From Terfezia claveryi (taxonomy: Eukaryota; Ascomycota; Pezizomycetes; Pezizales; Pezizaceae): a DNA stretch of 64,000 nt. This document shows positions 1 through 13,511 of this stretch, in pieces (position 1 is the first letter of the stretch; each line of letters begins with the position of its first letter). Location of the stretch: assembly GCA_015179025.1 (NCBI GenBank), contig WHUX01000038.1, positions 248,001-312,000 on the forward strand, written 5' to 3'. A program made the position numbers and the translations under genes. The notes under the pieces are model-generated. The model searched no databases. It had not been told where the DNA came from and worked only from the letters and a program-made list of their open reading frames with translations.

Positions 1-1255
1 TGCAGTTCAGCCTATAAGTTTTCATCTATTGTTAGTCTGGTTTACTTTTTTTCGGATTATTTTTCCATTTATTCTTGCTCCTTAAATGGAGCCTGTGGTA
101 AAAGCTGCGAGGTGGTTGTGGGAGTTGGTCTCTACCCCTCGATCAGAGGTGAAGGCGAGCATATGAGGGATGCAATATTCTATCGGCTATCTTGGTTATT
201 AGTTTGACCATATAAGTCGACTTGATTTAACGAGGTCTATTTCCCTTGGGTCTCTTGATATTCATATGGGAGAGGGAGGATGATGAAGGGTGCTTAATCC
301 AAGATGTTTCATTTTCATTTTATTTTGTTGCATCTGCAACTCCATTTCAGAGGAACTGGAAGGCATGAAGTAGGGAAGGTTAGGAGAATGCTTTTATCTT
401 GTATGTTTGCTATTGATGGACTTGAGCTGAAGGATATCGCTGTACCTTGTCAGTACGCTGAGAGATCTCATACCAAATGGGGATGATTCATTCGCGTGGG
501 GTTCGAACTAGTCAAGTTTACATTCCTTTAATTCCTTGATTTAGTCTAGCCTAACCCTCATCAGTTTGCTTCGTGTTAGTGGCAGCATTCTAAGATACTG
601 GGATATACCAGAATAAATTAAGCGGACTTCAAAGCTGGTGTTACCCTGAACCCTCTGATAACAGTCAGATGGCTAAAAAAATCTCGTGCCACTGCATAAA
701 TGTATCACCCGACTGTATGAGAGCATATATATGAAAGCATATAAAGAGCTGAGTATCTCAGCATTCCGTCAGGCCGCAACTCAGTGAGTTCTGTAGTTTT
801 CGAGTTAGAAAAATTTAAAAAGTCCGTAAATAAGGGAGAGGCATACTTCAGGGTAACGATGTGAAAATGATCCTGACTGGAGAATATATAGTATATATAA
901 ATGTAGAAGGGCGATAATTAGGCCGCCAATCAAACTGAGTAAAGTACTACAAACACGACCGGTTGAAATTTGAACTCAAGACAGGACGCAGTAAGACAGG
1001 ACGTCGTACGTCAGTTCTAATACTTTCAACTGCTCTCCAATTGGCGCATGCCACGCCGTTGTAGTTGTTACACATGGGTCGAGGCGGCATCGCAATTATG
1101 CATATAATCCGATTGATCGAACCTCACAATCTATTTAAAATATTTCCAATGAAACACTTCTAGACTTTACGGCTGCAGCTACCGCTATTTATAAGAAATG
1201 TCGAGATACCCCACAAGCTTTTTGGTCGAGACTAGTGGAGCAAACTATCAGAATA
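1..1255. other. left-edge stretch without a supported gene
   Basis: No reading frame here looks like a conserved protein; the longest (304-486, +) is 60 codons and has no family signature. Around 960-1065 the minus strand vaguely resembles a tRNA, with a D-arm-like stretch and a T-loop-like GTTCAAAT, but I could not fold a full cloverleaf. The last 100-200 bases are presumably the promoter and 5' leader of the gene starting at 1256. Confidence 0.5.
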
Positions 1256-3383
1256 ATGGTTTTCTTAATCCCATCCAAATTTATATTCACACTTCTATAC
1301 ATCCCCACCTATATTTCTGGTTCCATTGCTGCTCCAATCTCCCCTTTCAGTGACACTCCCAATCACATTGAGACAACGCGATGGCAGCCTGAGCCCGCTA
1401 TGCGTGGTACATTCCGCCTGCTCATCAGTTGCCTTGTAACACTTTCCCTCTGCGCCTGGACAGCACTCCATCTCAATATCCCACCATCGGATCTGAGCCC
1501 TATCCAGTGGTATCTGAAGAAGGCAAAATGGCTGTTAATGGGAATACTTGCACCAGAGTTGGTTGCATATACGGCGTGGGATCAGTGGAGGGAGGCGAAG
1601 GAGTTGACGGCGAGAGTCAATGAGATTTTTAGAAACAGGGTAAGTGCCACGTATACACACCATATATGTACCACTGCCATACATGTAAAAAAGGGTTCCA
1701 CTGGCTAAAGCTTTCATGTTGACATAGGCCGCGGCAAATGACCCAGATTTCATTGCTCGAAAGCATTCTTGGACTCTAGTACATAGTCACTACGCCTGCA
1801 TGGGCGGCTTTGTATTTGATACAAATCCTCACAAACCCCATGAGGTTGAATACATTCCAAACTCCCCCCGCCTCACCATAAACTCCCACGGGATACTATT
1901 CCTTGCACAAAACGTCAATCTTCCGGACATACCCGTCGAATCCATCCAGGACCATAGCAAAGCCGACGATCTAGCAAAGATACTTGTCATCATGCAAGCA
2001 AGCTGGATCATCATTGATTGCATTTCCCGGACTATTTCACAGCTTCCGCTGACACTATTGGAGGTCAACACCGTGGCACATGTATTGTGTGCATTCGCTA
2101 TTTATGCACTATGGTGGGATAAGCCGTTGAATGTATTTGTGCCTACGGTTTTAGTGGAGGAGTGGGCGAGGCCCATTTCTGCATTTATGTATATGGCTAG
2201 TGGGGTGAGTATTAATTGTGAGATAGTGAGTGTGAAGACGGAATATGTTCCCCTGCCGGCCCATAACGGCCGTTGGCTGGAAGTGAGGAGGGTGTGTGAA
2301 TTCTCAGACCTTATATGGCATCTACCGGGCACAGGCTCAGAATCCGCTCTATCACAAGATTCGCTGCAACTACCAGTACCAGACCCTCAAGCCCAAGCTT
2401 CGTTACAACTACCAGGCCTTCGAATCCCAGGTACTTCGCCAGCGGATTCAATCACGACAATATTTGCTTCCAATACTCTAGTGGAAAGCAACCCCGCAAA
2501 TGGATATCCTCACAAACATCCTGATCAGACAATAACTGCAACTGGGATCACTCTCCAAATGTATGAGCCTCTTCTCAACACCAGTCTCTCTGGAAATCCA
2601 AACTCCGCCCATTACTGGTCCAAGACCCCCACCTTAACCCTGGACAGCACTGCAATTACCCGATGGCAATTATCCTCCCAAGCCATCACCATCTATCTCA
2701 AACATCCCGAGGTTGTATTCACCTACACAAACCGAGTTCCCGAAATCAGGCCCGAACTCCGCATTCACCACGATCTCCTCGAAACTCACGCCATGAACTG
2801 GGGCCGGAGTGATGGCTGGATCGCATCCACCGGGGTTGCCGTCGCCAGCGCAATCTACGCAGGCGTACACCTCTCAGCTTGGAATACCTACTTCCCGACC
2901 ACTTTTGAAAACCGAATCTGGCATGACTCGGCGTTAGCTATTGTCATCTGTAGTATCAATGTAGCGATTGCTGCGCCGATGGACACTCTTGCGGAGTGGG
3001 TGAGGGAGCATAAGCAACCGCCATGGCATTATTGGATGCAGGAACATTGCTCCGAATCCAAAAATACTTTCCCAAAGGTTATTTGGGTACTATATAGAAT
3101 CCTTGGTTTCATTTTTAAATGGACGATTATGGGTCCGATAGGCTTGATTTATCACTTTCTTTGGTACTCGGCAACAGTGCAACCCTTTTATGATGCAGCG
3201 GATTTGGTGTCGTCTTTTCCTAAACCGAAGAACCCGGTCAGGTCGGTTCTTGCGTTAGGGCTCGTGATGACGCATTGTGCTGCGAGAGCGTTTATTGTGG
3301 TTGAGGCGTTTATTAGCTTGAGGGAGCTTCCGGTAAAGGTGTATGAGACGTCGAAGTGGTCGCAGCTGTTGCCACACATATAG
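1256..3383 (+). CDS. conserved fungal multi-span membrane protein, unknown function
   Basis: Two exons, 1256-1639 and 1728-3383, total 2040 nt (679 aa). The 88-nt intron has a GTAAGT donor and its acceptor restores the frame. The in-frame GTG upstream is ignored because ATG 1256 opens a hydrophobic, signal-peptide-like start (residues about 1-28, ending SIAAP). Two blocks resemble a widespread fungal family of hypothetical membrane proteins: WTLVHSHYACMGGF just after the intron, then a segment with LPLTLLEVNTVAHVLCAF and WWDKPL. Further hydrophobic helices lie near 2815-2880, 2930-2985, 3085-3170 and 3235-3320. The middle (about 2200-2650) is Ser/Pro/Gln-rich and poorly conserved in appearance; an unrecognised intron there cannot be excluded. 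I know no enzymatic role for the family. Confidence 0.75.
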
Positions 3384-4619
3384 GGGAGCAAATTGAGCCG
3401 AGAAGGTCGAATAATGGGCGCGCTGCAGCTGAATATAGAATAGAGAGAGAACATGTTCCATTACGGCTGTGTTGATATCCACACAACCTGGGGCACTAGA
3501 AAACTTGCTCGGGTTCACTTTGCGCTTTGGTACCAGCACATAACTGTGAATTACCCTCTACTCACATGTTCAACCTGTTTAACCATGAGGTTTCCACCTA
3601 TATCTCGCTATAGCGAAATCCGCTAGTATAAACAGTATATAGGAAGGAACCTAACTACTAAAGCTATTGTTCAAAGTTCAAAGGCTATCTAATTCCTTCT
3701 GCAACTGCACCCTACCAGGCCCTACACATGGTGATTTATGGGGTAGTTGGGAATTGTGGACGGGCGGTAATGGTGGGTAAGGGAAATAGTGCCCGGAAGG
3801 AAATTATAGTGGGTGGGGTATTGATAAGGAAACATGTATCCGGTGGAAAGCGGCAAACTATAGCCAATTTTTATATACAATATCTACTACATCTGAAGAT
3901 GAACTCGATGACAAGGCCTCACCCAACCCACAGACGAAGGCTATAGATCAGACACGCCCTCGTCGTACCCGTAATAGTGAGCATTTCCCACCCTCAGCAC
4001 TTTTTTAGTACGGCCATAGAAACGGTCCCCTTGGGTTTCTCTGGGAGAAAACCACTACGCTGCCGCCGTTCGTAACCGGGGAGTGTATTTCTTACCTCAG
4101 GGGAATAAATTCCCCTTTACCCTCAACTATCCTATGTAATGGTATTATCTGCCTGTCAAAATAGAATTTCAAGATCAAAACGAATAAATTAAAAAGCTCT
4201 TAAAACCCTCCAGAATATAATTTGATAAAATCGCAAAGCAATAGGCTCGTCATGTCACGCACGACACTCGAGCCTCCCCCCCAAAAAAAAAAAAATTATA
4301 ACTAGAAGGCCTTTTCTCATAGCCTCCTGGCTTCATAGTACTTAATGAAAAACTTCGCCGTCTGCATAGACATATTTACCCTGCCATTGTGGCATATCAT
4401 AGCAATCACAGCACATATTCACATATAGTTAGAAAAGACAATGATATTTGTCCTCCCCACCCTGCGTCAATATCATAATACAAAGACAAAGGAAACTCAA
4501 GCACAATAGTATGGGGACCAACAGGCAATTCATCTCAGCCCACGAGTAACATAATACACATTCCGTCAAGTCAATTTTTATATTCTTCAATTCCGCTCAA
4601 GAAAATGCATGTCATCGAC
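3384..4619. other. intergenic, convergent 3' ends
   Basis: This stretch separates the stop of the membrane-protein gene from the stop of the mannosidase gene. It holds an A13 run at about 4283-4295, a short hairpin with 8-base arms at 4099-4116 (AGGGGAAT/ATTCCCCT), a small palindrome around 3605 (tcgctatagcga), and AT-rich sequence. The ORF at 3728-3946 has no recognisable homology or splice partner. Confidence 0.5.
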
Positions 4620-7600
4620 CTATTTTCCACCTCGCTTGAATGGATGTGCTTCCGTGTTGAAGACCCATTCATCACTAAAACTCAGTTAGCTCTGGGAAAG
4701 GACAGCATGCCATGAAGGGAGCGTACAGTGATATGAGCTCCGGCTCGCTAAACAGCAAATAATAGTACTTCAGTGTCTCCGCAAGCCAGAAGGATTCCAT
4801 AGAATCTGTTTGACTCCACTCTTTATCCTCTGGAGTGCGGGTCGTATCTGTGAATACAGTGGGCACTATTAGTAAATTGCCGTAAATTTGGTATTATTTG
4901 GGACCTGAAGAGTTCATACCAGGTATTTCAGCAAATGCTACATCCGTTCTCGCAATCTTCACAGTCGACTGGAACATTTTCCAGCCCTTATCCAGCCAGG
5001 TTTTATCACCTGAGATGCGGTACATTATGTAGACAGACTCGATAGCTTCAGGCCTCAACATGTATCTATACTTTAGTCAGCAAGTCTTAGTTCTTTGTGT
5101 AGAACTTTGTACGTTAGTGAAGTCGAACCTGCTGTCTTTAACAAAAGTAACACCAGGCGGCAGCCTATCTTGCTTCACCTTACTCCATGCCATCTGAATA
5201 GGCGTTAACTTCGCCTTATAGCTTTCAGGTGGAGGCCCGCGTTGTGGGCCACGTTTGGTATGCTGCTGAGAATAATCTTCATCCTCAGGCAAAGGTGAAT
5301 CAGTCCTTACAGACTTCGTTGGTTCCTCCTCTAATTTAATCTCGTTTCTGATTTCAATATTCTCTATTGCGTGACCCTCTGAATCCTTCTCTGGAAGAGC
5401 TTCGAACCCTCTCTCATGTTCCCGTTTATCGTCTTCATCGTCACCTCCTGCACCCTTCTTCTTAGGCGGCCCCTTTTGAACTGGAGTGACAAGTTTCTCC
5501 GGTTCCGGCTTGGATTCAGGGGGGTGCAGGTCAACACCAGGAAGTAACGCCTGGAGCCATGCTTCTTCATCCCAAGGACAAGATCTCAAATCCTTACATG
5601 GGATCAAGTCAAGATACTCCGGCATGACACCCGAAGGCATGATGTTGTAAAGCGTAACGCAGCCATCCGTAAGCTTCCTGCCGAGTTCAAGATCACCCTT
5701 CAAATCGAGAGCCATCGCCCCAAGGGCCAACATCCCACCAGTGAAGCAAGCCTGCCATACAAATTAGTTTAAGAAGCCGAGCTATCAATAGATCGGTGAA
5801 CAAACAAGATGACCAGTATCCGTCCTACGACTCTGTGTATTGTTTGCATCAGACCTGACCATGATAACTCCTGAAACCAGAATATCTGGATCTTCTGGCA
5901 TCATAGGGCGGAAGAACAGATTCCTTGCAACCTTCATGGTGGACTCATATAGTTTGGCATACTGTTCTGTTGCACCTTCAAGAAGTATGTGCATCTAAAT
6001 CATTTTTAGCATTACAAGATGGATTAGGAGTGCAATTATACATACCTTCAGCAGATACTCATAGAATGAGTCTGAAGCGGCCCCCAAAGTGTATTCATCA
6101 TAAGAGTATGGAATGGGTAGCAATGGCTCTGGTGTACAGACTGGAGGACTAAAGGGTGCCCAAGGGCTTGTTGAAGGGGGTGGGATAGCACTACTAGGAT
6201 ACTCCGCTACTATGGGCGTCGGTTTCTGACGATCCGTATGTTGCCCGTCCAATCCTTGTGTCATATTCTCAGTCTCCTGTTCTTCCAATGTTTGTGTCCT
6301 AACCTCAATACCCTGCTTCTCCTGTGCTTGTATTTTCTCCTCCATGTCCATATCTTGACGCTTTACAAACCTGTTGGTTGGTTTTCGAAGCCGACCTACA
6401 GGCCCTGGGGGTGGCATACAGTCCCCGGACGCATCTAAGATGGTAGGCCACATTCCAGGCATTGAGGTAATATATTGTATTGCTTCCAGCTGGTCTGTAA
6501 TGCGTTGGATTGCATCAAAGTAGCTATGGTTTCCGGTCAACTGTGCAAGCCGAGTAAACTCTAGGGCCAGTGTTCCCATTTCGGCAAGTGATGACTTAGA
6601 GGCAGCCCGGGTTGGGATGGCAACTTGATCCCTAATTCAACCCCATAGTTAGCTAAACCTCACCAGCTGGCATAGAAAGTCATACGGCTTCCAGTAGTAA
6701 TGCAAGATAGGCATTCTGTTTGGTGTATCAAAAACCCCAAATAAAATATCCCCCAACTGCTTTGCTTTCTCCAATAAAACGGGGTATTTGTGTTCTGACA
6801 CGTCGTATGCTCCAAGCAGCCCACCAAGGTATCGAATTGTAGTTTCGAAGACCGGGATTTGTGATTCTGCAGAATAGGTGAAATCAAGTTTCTCGATAAA
6901 CTCGAGAGCTTCTTCAAACTCTTTCTTGAGACCCATAATCCACATGGTATCCAATGCATCAACCAGCGTAGCACCCCACCCCCCGAACTTTTCCCGGGAA
7001 GATTTTGTCATTGGTGCTAATTCATCATGGCCCCATGCATAATCTCTGTAGCCTTTCCAGGAATGCTCGAAAGCTACTTTTACAGCTTCTCTCCTCTTAA
7101 GCCTTTGCAATCGCTTTTCCTCGCCCTCTTGCGCGAATGTCGCTTGAACCTTATGTGTTAAACTAGACTGGGCCGTTGGCAGCTTGACAATCAGCTCTGG
7201 AGGGACAGGAAAATGTTCACTCTCCTTCCTCCAATGAACCTTGGACGGTGGCTTTGGCTTGGTCGTCTCGAGCTTCGGCAATTTATCTACTCCCACCAAA
7301 TCGTCAAGCGTGATTGCAGTTTTTGGGAGCGTCGTCTTAGTTGGAGTCGATGGTTCCTCAATAGGTGTAACTGGCTTCTGCATATAGTCCGAGGCTGTTA
7401 GAGACTTGAGTTCGGAAGTGTTTTCATGTTCCTTGTGAGCTGAAGGTGTCGTGCTATATGCCTTAAGATTGAATTCATGTTGGACTGGTTCAAATTCATG
7501 CTGGAGCTTATTCGGTGTTGGCAAATGGGCACTGCGATCAAAGTCCAAGAGGCTGAAATGCCAAACAAAAAGACAAAAGATGAACGTGAATATCGGTACC

Positions 7601-7626
7601 AGTCGGTAACGTCGCAACCTGAACAT
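4620..7626 (-). CDS. class I alpha-1,2-mannosidase (GH47), type II membrane protein
   Basis: Trims alpha-1,2-linked mannose from N-glycans in the ER/Golgi lumen. Seven exons (complement): 7626-6686, 6631-6046, 5994-5806, 5751-5129, 5065-4920, 4847-4727, 4674-4620; 2661 nt, 886 aa. The start gives a basic N-terminus and one membrane anchor (residues about 9-28) followed by a variable stem. GH47 marks in order: [19 protein letters not shown] (catalytic Glu about 261), [39 protein letters not shown] (Glu about 786) and a terminal FNTEAHPF (Ca-binding Thr about 876). Two low-complexity inserts interrupt the catalytic domain: a Gln/Glu-rich one near residues 390-460 and a Lys/Glu/Pro-rich one near 640-750. 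This matches the long fungal GH47 group rather than the ~500-aa secreted type. Donors GTTCGA (5128) and GTACGC (4726) are unusual, but the conserved motifs demand them. Which subgroup (ER or Golgi) is not decided. Confidence 0.93.
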
Positions 7627-8376
7627 TGTGGGTTGTGTCGGGAATGGAATGTAGAAGTTGGAGATCGTTAAACTACACAGCTGAGATGCTATCACCGCCG
7701 TCAATGCATATGGCTCTGGGCTGGAATTGCAATCTCAGCTGATCAGGAACTGGCCTTGTACCGCAAGATGCTATCTTGGGCCTTCTGCTGAGTATAACGA
7801 TAGTGGGGGCGATTTCAAGAGGCTTTGGAGGAGAAGCCTTCTGATGATATGTCTACACTTCCTCGAGCTTGTTTGCTCCATTCTCGAAGCAAAATACATA
7901 TATCAGACCATATATACGTTGACTCTGTATCACAACATCAGCTCAGGCAGTATGCATCTCGGAACTTCGTACTTTGTGCTACCAGTCCACCCTCGAATCG
8001 TGTTCCAACAGTATTGGGGGTAACCGGACTAGTGAGAAGTTGATTCTCCAGATCGATAACTGAATGAAACAAGTAACCAAAGCTCTTCTGTCCGTTGGAG
8101 GGAAAATGATCCGGAGATAGAGTAGGTAATTAAATGCACATGTACCTAGCGCATGCACACGGGTATCTGCAAGGATCTTTCTTTGCCGAAAGTGCAATAA
8201 AACGCCAATATTTAATGTGTCAGCCTATCTTTCTTATGTAAGCTCTTAGTGGATCCCCTCCAGAGCCGCTACTTTCACTTACGTATCCAGACGAAACCAA
8301 CAAGACTAGATTGGCGATAAGCTTACATTTCAACTTGGGTACATAGCACACAGTTCGCTACACATCACCACGAAGC
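7627..8376. promoter_or_regulatory. divergent intergenic region, mannosidase / RPT3
   Basis: 750 bp lie between the start codons of the mannosidase (-) and RPT3 (+), so it should contain both promoters. I recognise no specific factor site. Short ORFs here have no family signature. An in-frame upstream extension of the mannosidase ORF (to 7704) uses a weaker start and would bury the membrane anchor, so it is treated as leader. Confidence 0.5.
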
Positions 8377-9999
8377 ATGGGAGATACCGCAGTTCAACGA
8401 CGACCAGCGGTCAATAATGCTTTCTCGGACCCATCGTATACAGCTGCTCTCTCGGCCTTGGAAGGGTTAGGGTCAGATCACGACTATGCCAAACTAAAAC
8501 GGCTCCAGGCCCGTCTAGAGTGAATACTCCTCTCATTAACCGCACACGGATAGTGCTAATGAAGGGCTGCGAACAGATATATAAGCCTGCAGGAGGAGTA
8601 TATCAAGGATGAGCAACGGTATGACATTTACTAGCGACCGTACATTGAGAAAGCTAACGGATAGGATAGGAGCCTGAAGAGGGAGCTGGTGCGGGCACAA
8701 GAGGAGATCAAGAGGATACAGAGTGTCCCGCTGGTAATTGGGCAGTTTATGGAAGCCATTGATCAGAAGTAAGCCTATCAGCTAGTCGATATGGAATCAT
8801 TTCTGACAGTCACTCTAGTACTGGTATTGTGCAGAGCTCTACCGGCTCAAACTACGTAGTCCGAATTCTTTCAACCTTGGACCGCGAGCTCCTGAAACCC
8901 TCTTCATCAGTAGCCCTCCACCGACATTCAAACTCTCTCGTTGATATCTTACCCCCGGAAGCCGATTCATCAATTGCTATGTTGGGACAGAACGAGAAGC
9001 CAGATGTCACCTATGCGGATGTTGGAGGGCTGGATATGCAGAAACAAGAGATTCGAGAAGCCGTTGAACTTCCGCTTACACAATTTGATCTATACAAGCA
9101 AATTGGTAGGTAATCTCATCCATTAAGGTTACGCCAACTGACTCCTTCCCAGGTATCGACCCACCTCGAGGTGTTTTACTCTATGGACCCCCTGGAACCG
9201 GAAAGACCATGCTCGTGAAGGCGGTTGCGAATAGTACGACAGCCAACTTCATTCGAGTTGTTGGATCCGAGTTCGTACAGAAGTACCTAGGAGAAGGGCC
9301 AAGGATGGTTCGAGATGTTTTCCGAATGGCGCGGGAAAACTCCCCGGCTATTATTTTCATTGATGAGATCGATGCAATCGCTACGAAACGTTTTGATGCC
9401 CAAACTGGTGCTGATCGAGAGGTACAACGTATTTTGCTAGAATTACTGAATCAAATGGACGGGTTTGACCAAACATCCAACGTTAAGGTAAGTGGATTAT
9501 CGAGAATTCTGTTATCTCCTGATTTTTTAACTATATCACAGGTTATCATGGCCACCAACCGTGCCGATACCCTCGACCCAGCACTTCTCCGTCCCGGCCG
9601 CTTGGATAGGAAAATTGAATTCCCATCCCTGAAAGACCGAAGAGAGAGAAGACTTATTTTCTCGACTATTGCCGCAAAGATGTCACTGTCACCGGAGGTT
9701 GACTTGGACTCCCTAATCATTCGCAATGACGCCTTGTCAGGAGCTGTTATTGCTGCTATCATGCAGGAGGCTGGGCTGTGAGTGCCATAATTTATATCCT
9801 AGATTCGAAGTCTGAAATACTGACTAGGGGATTAGACGCGCCGTGCGTAAAAACAGGTACAATATCATTCAATCGGACCTAGAGGACGCATACTCTAGTC
9901 AGGTGAAGGGTGGTAATGAAGCTGGTGAGTTTTTCTTCTGCATATTCCAACAGCAAAGCAATGCTAACAACTATAGACAAATTCGACTTCTACCGTTAA
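8377..9999 (+). CDS. RPT3: 26S proteasome regulatory ATPase subunit 6B
   Basis: AAA+ subunit of the proteasome base that unfolds ubiquitinated substrates. Eight exons: 8377-8519, 8577-8618, 8670-8768, 8819-9105, 9153-9487, 9542-9777, 9836-9924, 9977-9999; 1254 nt, 417 aa, the usual RPT3 size. N-terminal coiled coil ([21 protein letters not shown]), then the OB-type block [11 protein letters not shown] and [21 protein letters not shown]. Walker A GPPGTGKT is at residues 202-209, Walker B IIFIDEID about 257-264, then ATNR and [14 protein letters not shown]. The C-terminus is KFDFYR. Exon 2 is only 42 nt. The 54-nt intron at 9488-9541 has no stop and a length divisible by three. Identity is firm from near-complete conservation of the ATPase core. 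Confidence 0.97.
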
Positions 10000-10611
10000 T
10001 CTCATGTTGCGTTGTATGAGTTGGTTGCTTGGGCTTGGTATTGGGGGATTCCTATGCAATTATCGCTAGCTTTTAATGGCATATCTCTAATCGCCTAATA
10101 GCTAGTCTGGTTGGCACAACAGCCCCGCCTAGCCCTGATAGCTGTTATAGATCGCCGTTTCTTGTATAGCTTTGGCTTCACTGTATGTAAATGTAACCTT
10201 CTTGCTGATGAGTCGGTTTTTTGTCGAGCCGAGTCGTCATTCAAAGTCATGCAAGGCTGCTCGTAAATAGTCTCGTGCCTCTCGTAACATGATTGCCCTG
10301 TAACGGCATCCCTGCTTAATATGCGGGCGCGTGCCGGCGGGCAGATTTGATACCGCTCTGAGGAGCGGTCATCATTGGCAGCTGGGCTAGCATTCGTCAG
10401 CACCAAACGCGGATCCCCGGTGCTCTGAGCTTATAATCACAGCTTCCCTTCCCTTTGCCTTCATTCCCATCATTCACCCGACTGCTCCGCTTTATTATAC
10501 CAAGGTCCTTTTCTACTGAAGGCGACTCTGTTTCTAAAGCAAGCGACAGTATCTATTACCTCCACAGATCTACGAGCTTCGTCTGCACGTTAGACAGATC
10601 GATCTACTACT
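10000..10611. other. intergenic, RPT3 3' flank and PEP4 promoter
   Basis: No gene seen. Contains one copy of a dispersed 16-bp motif (ctagtctggttggcac, 10102-10117) and a pyrimidine-rich stretch immediately before the PEP4 start that looks like a 5' leader. Confidence 0.5.
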
Positions 10612-12022
<1,411 letters not shown>

Positions 12023-13511
12023 GTTTACCTTGTTAATCAATTGTTCGGGATATGTGTAACTGGTTTACGTATTGATCATTGGTCCGGTTTGGTTTAATGG
12101 CGCGCATATTGTAATAACTAGGTTCTGTTCTTTATCATCTTTATTTTATGTCTTTACGTTCGGAATTTTCAGTCTCACTTGCCGACGAGTATGTGCATGT
12201 GTTGTTAGCTGGTCGGTGGGAATTGTTCTGGTTTGGACAGCTTTCAGCAACAACAACGTTGTTCACTACGGTATCAGAATCGGAATCATTTATCCTGCTA
12301 TGCCATAACCCGTCGGAATGAAAACTTGAAGGCACACTAAGGATATGTAATACAGTACTTCAGCACCCCATCCTATAATCACGAAAAGTGATTAGATTGC
12401 ACGACATAAAACATAAAAGAAGTTGTGAGTTTACATGATAACGACATTTAAATTTTTTCAAATATATCAGTCCGTCTCCTCCATTTCCAGTAACGCGATG
12501 CCTGACTATCTCCCCACAAAACAGCCCTTGCTCAAGGGGCGGAAATTTTAGGAAGTCAACCCTTCTTAAGAGTGAAATCAAAGCAATCACCTATCCAACT
12601 ATTACATACACTCAACAGACAGAGTAACTTATCAACACCCAAAGCCTGAACCTCTTGCACTTTTGAATTTAAAGGCCTGAGGTTGCTAAGTATAGAATCT
12701 ATTATAGGAGGCTGGTAGTATTTTCTCCAAAGGAAGGCGCATCATAGAAGCAGCTAGTTGTAAGTACTGTGTATCCTTTGAGTCACTACAGAAGTATCTA
12801 TGTACCTCACCGTGCAACCACCGAGTCAATATCTCACATGTGGATATATTTACACTCTCGATATTCTTATAGCCAATATATATTCTTTGCATTAGAGGAG
12901 AAGTTACCCACAGTATCAACCATTTGGGCGTCGACCCATAGTATTATTATACCGAATATACCACCTTATACCCAACATTCTTATAATCGAGTGTCTACTT
13001 AATTATAGGACTCCTCTACAATCAAGTGGGCAGGCTTTTCTGGAGAATATATGATTTAAAAGCAAAGTCAGCTGGTTTTGTCTACAAAGGCTATGGATTG
13101 TTTTCCTTCAAGCTTCGGGCCTTGGTAACTTGAATTGGGCTGTTCACACCAGAGAGTCAGCGAATCATTGATTTAATTGACAAACTGAACAGTGGGCTCT
13201 GGTGTGGTACTGTATACATACCTAGCAGAAGGCAGCAAGAGTTGTCACAAGCAACCTCGGGTAGGTTTCTACGAGATGAAACTACTGGAAGGGCAGTACT
13301 TGATGCAAGCAGTATAGAGGATGGTGCAGATGTAAAGTACAGTTTACAGTGGTACTAAAGAGAACAAATAAATGCTCAGTATCGCGGGTATTTGATGCAA
13401 GCAGGCTCCTTTGAACTGCATAGCGCTGCATTGCGGCTCTGCGAAAAATTTCCTAACAGCAGTACCCCATTATACACCTCCTAATTTCATACAACCAACT
13501 ACATCATCACC
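12023..13511. other. intergenic, PEP4 3' flank to IMP4
   Basis: 1.5 kb of AT-rich sequence without a supported gene. The ORFs present are short, overlap on both strands and lack homology. A 10-bp inverted repeat (cacaccagag at 13146, ctctggtgtg at 13198) is present. The last 100 bp lead into the IMP4 start context (catcaccATGG). Confidence 0.5.
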
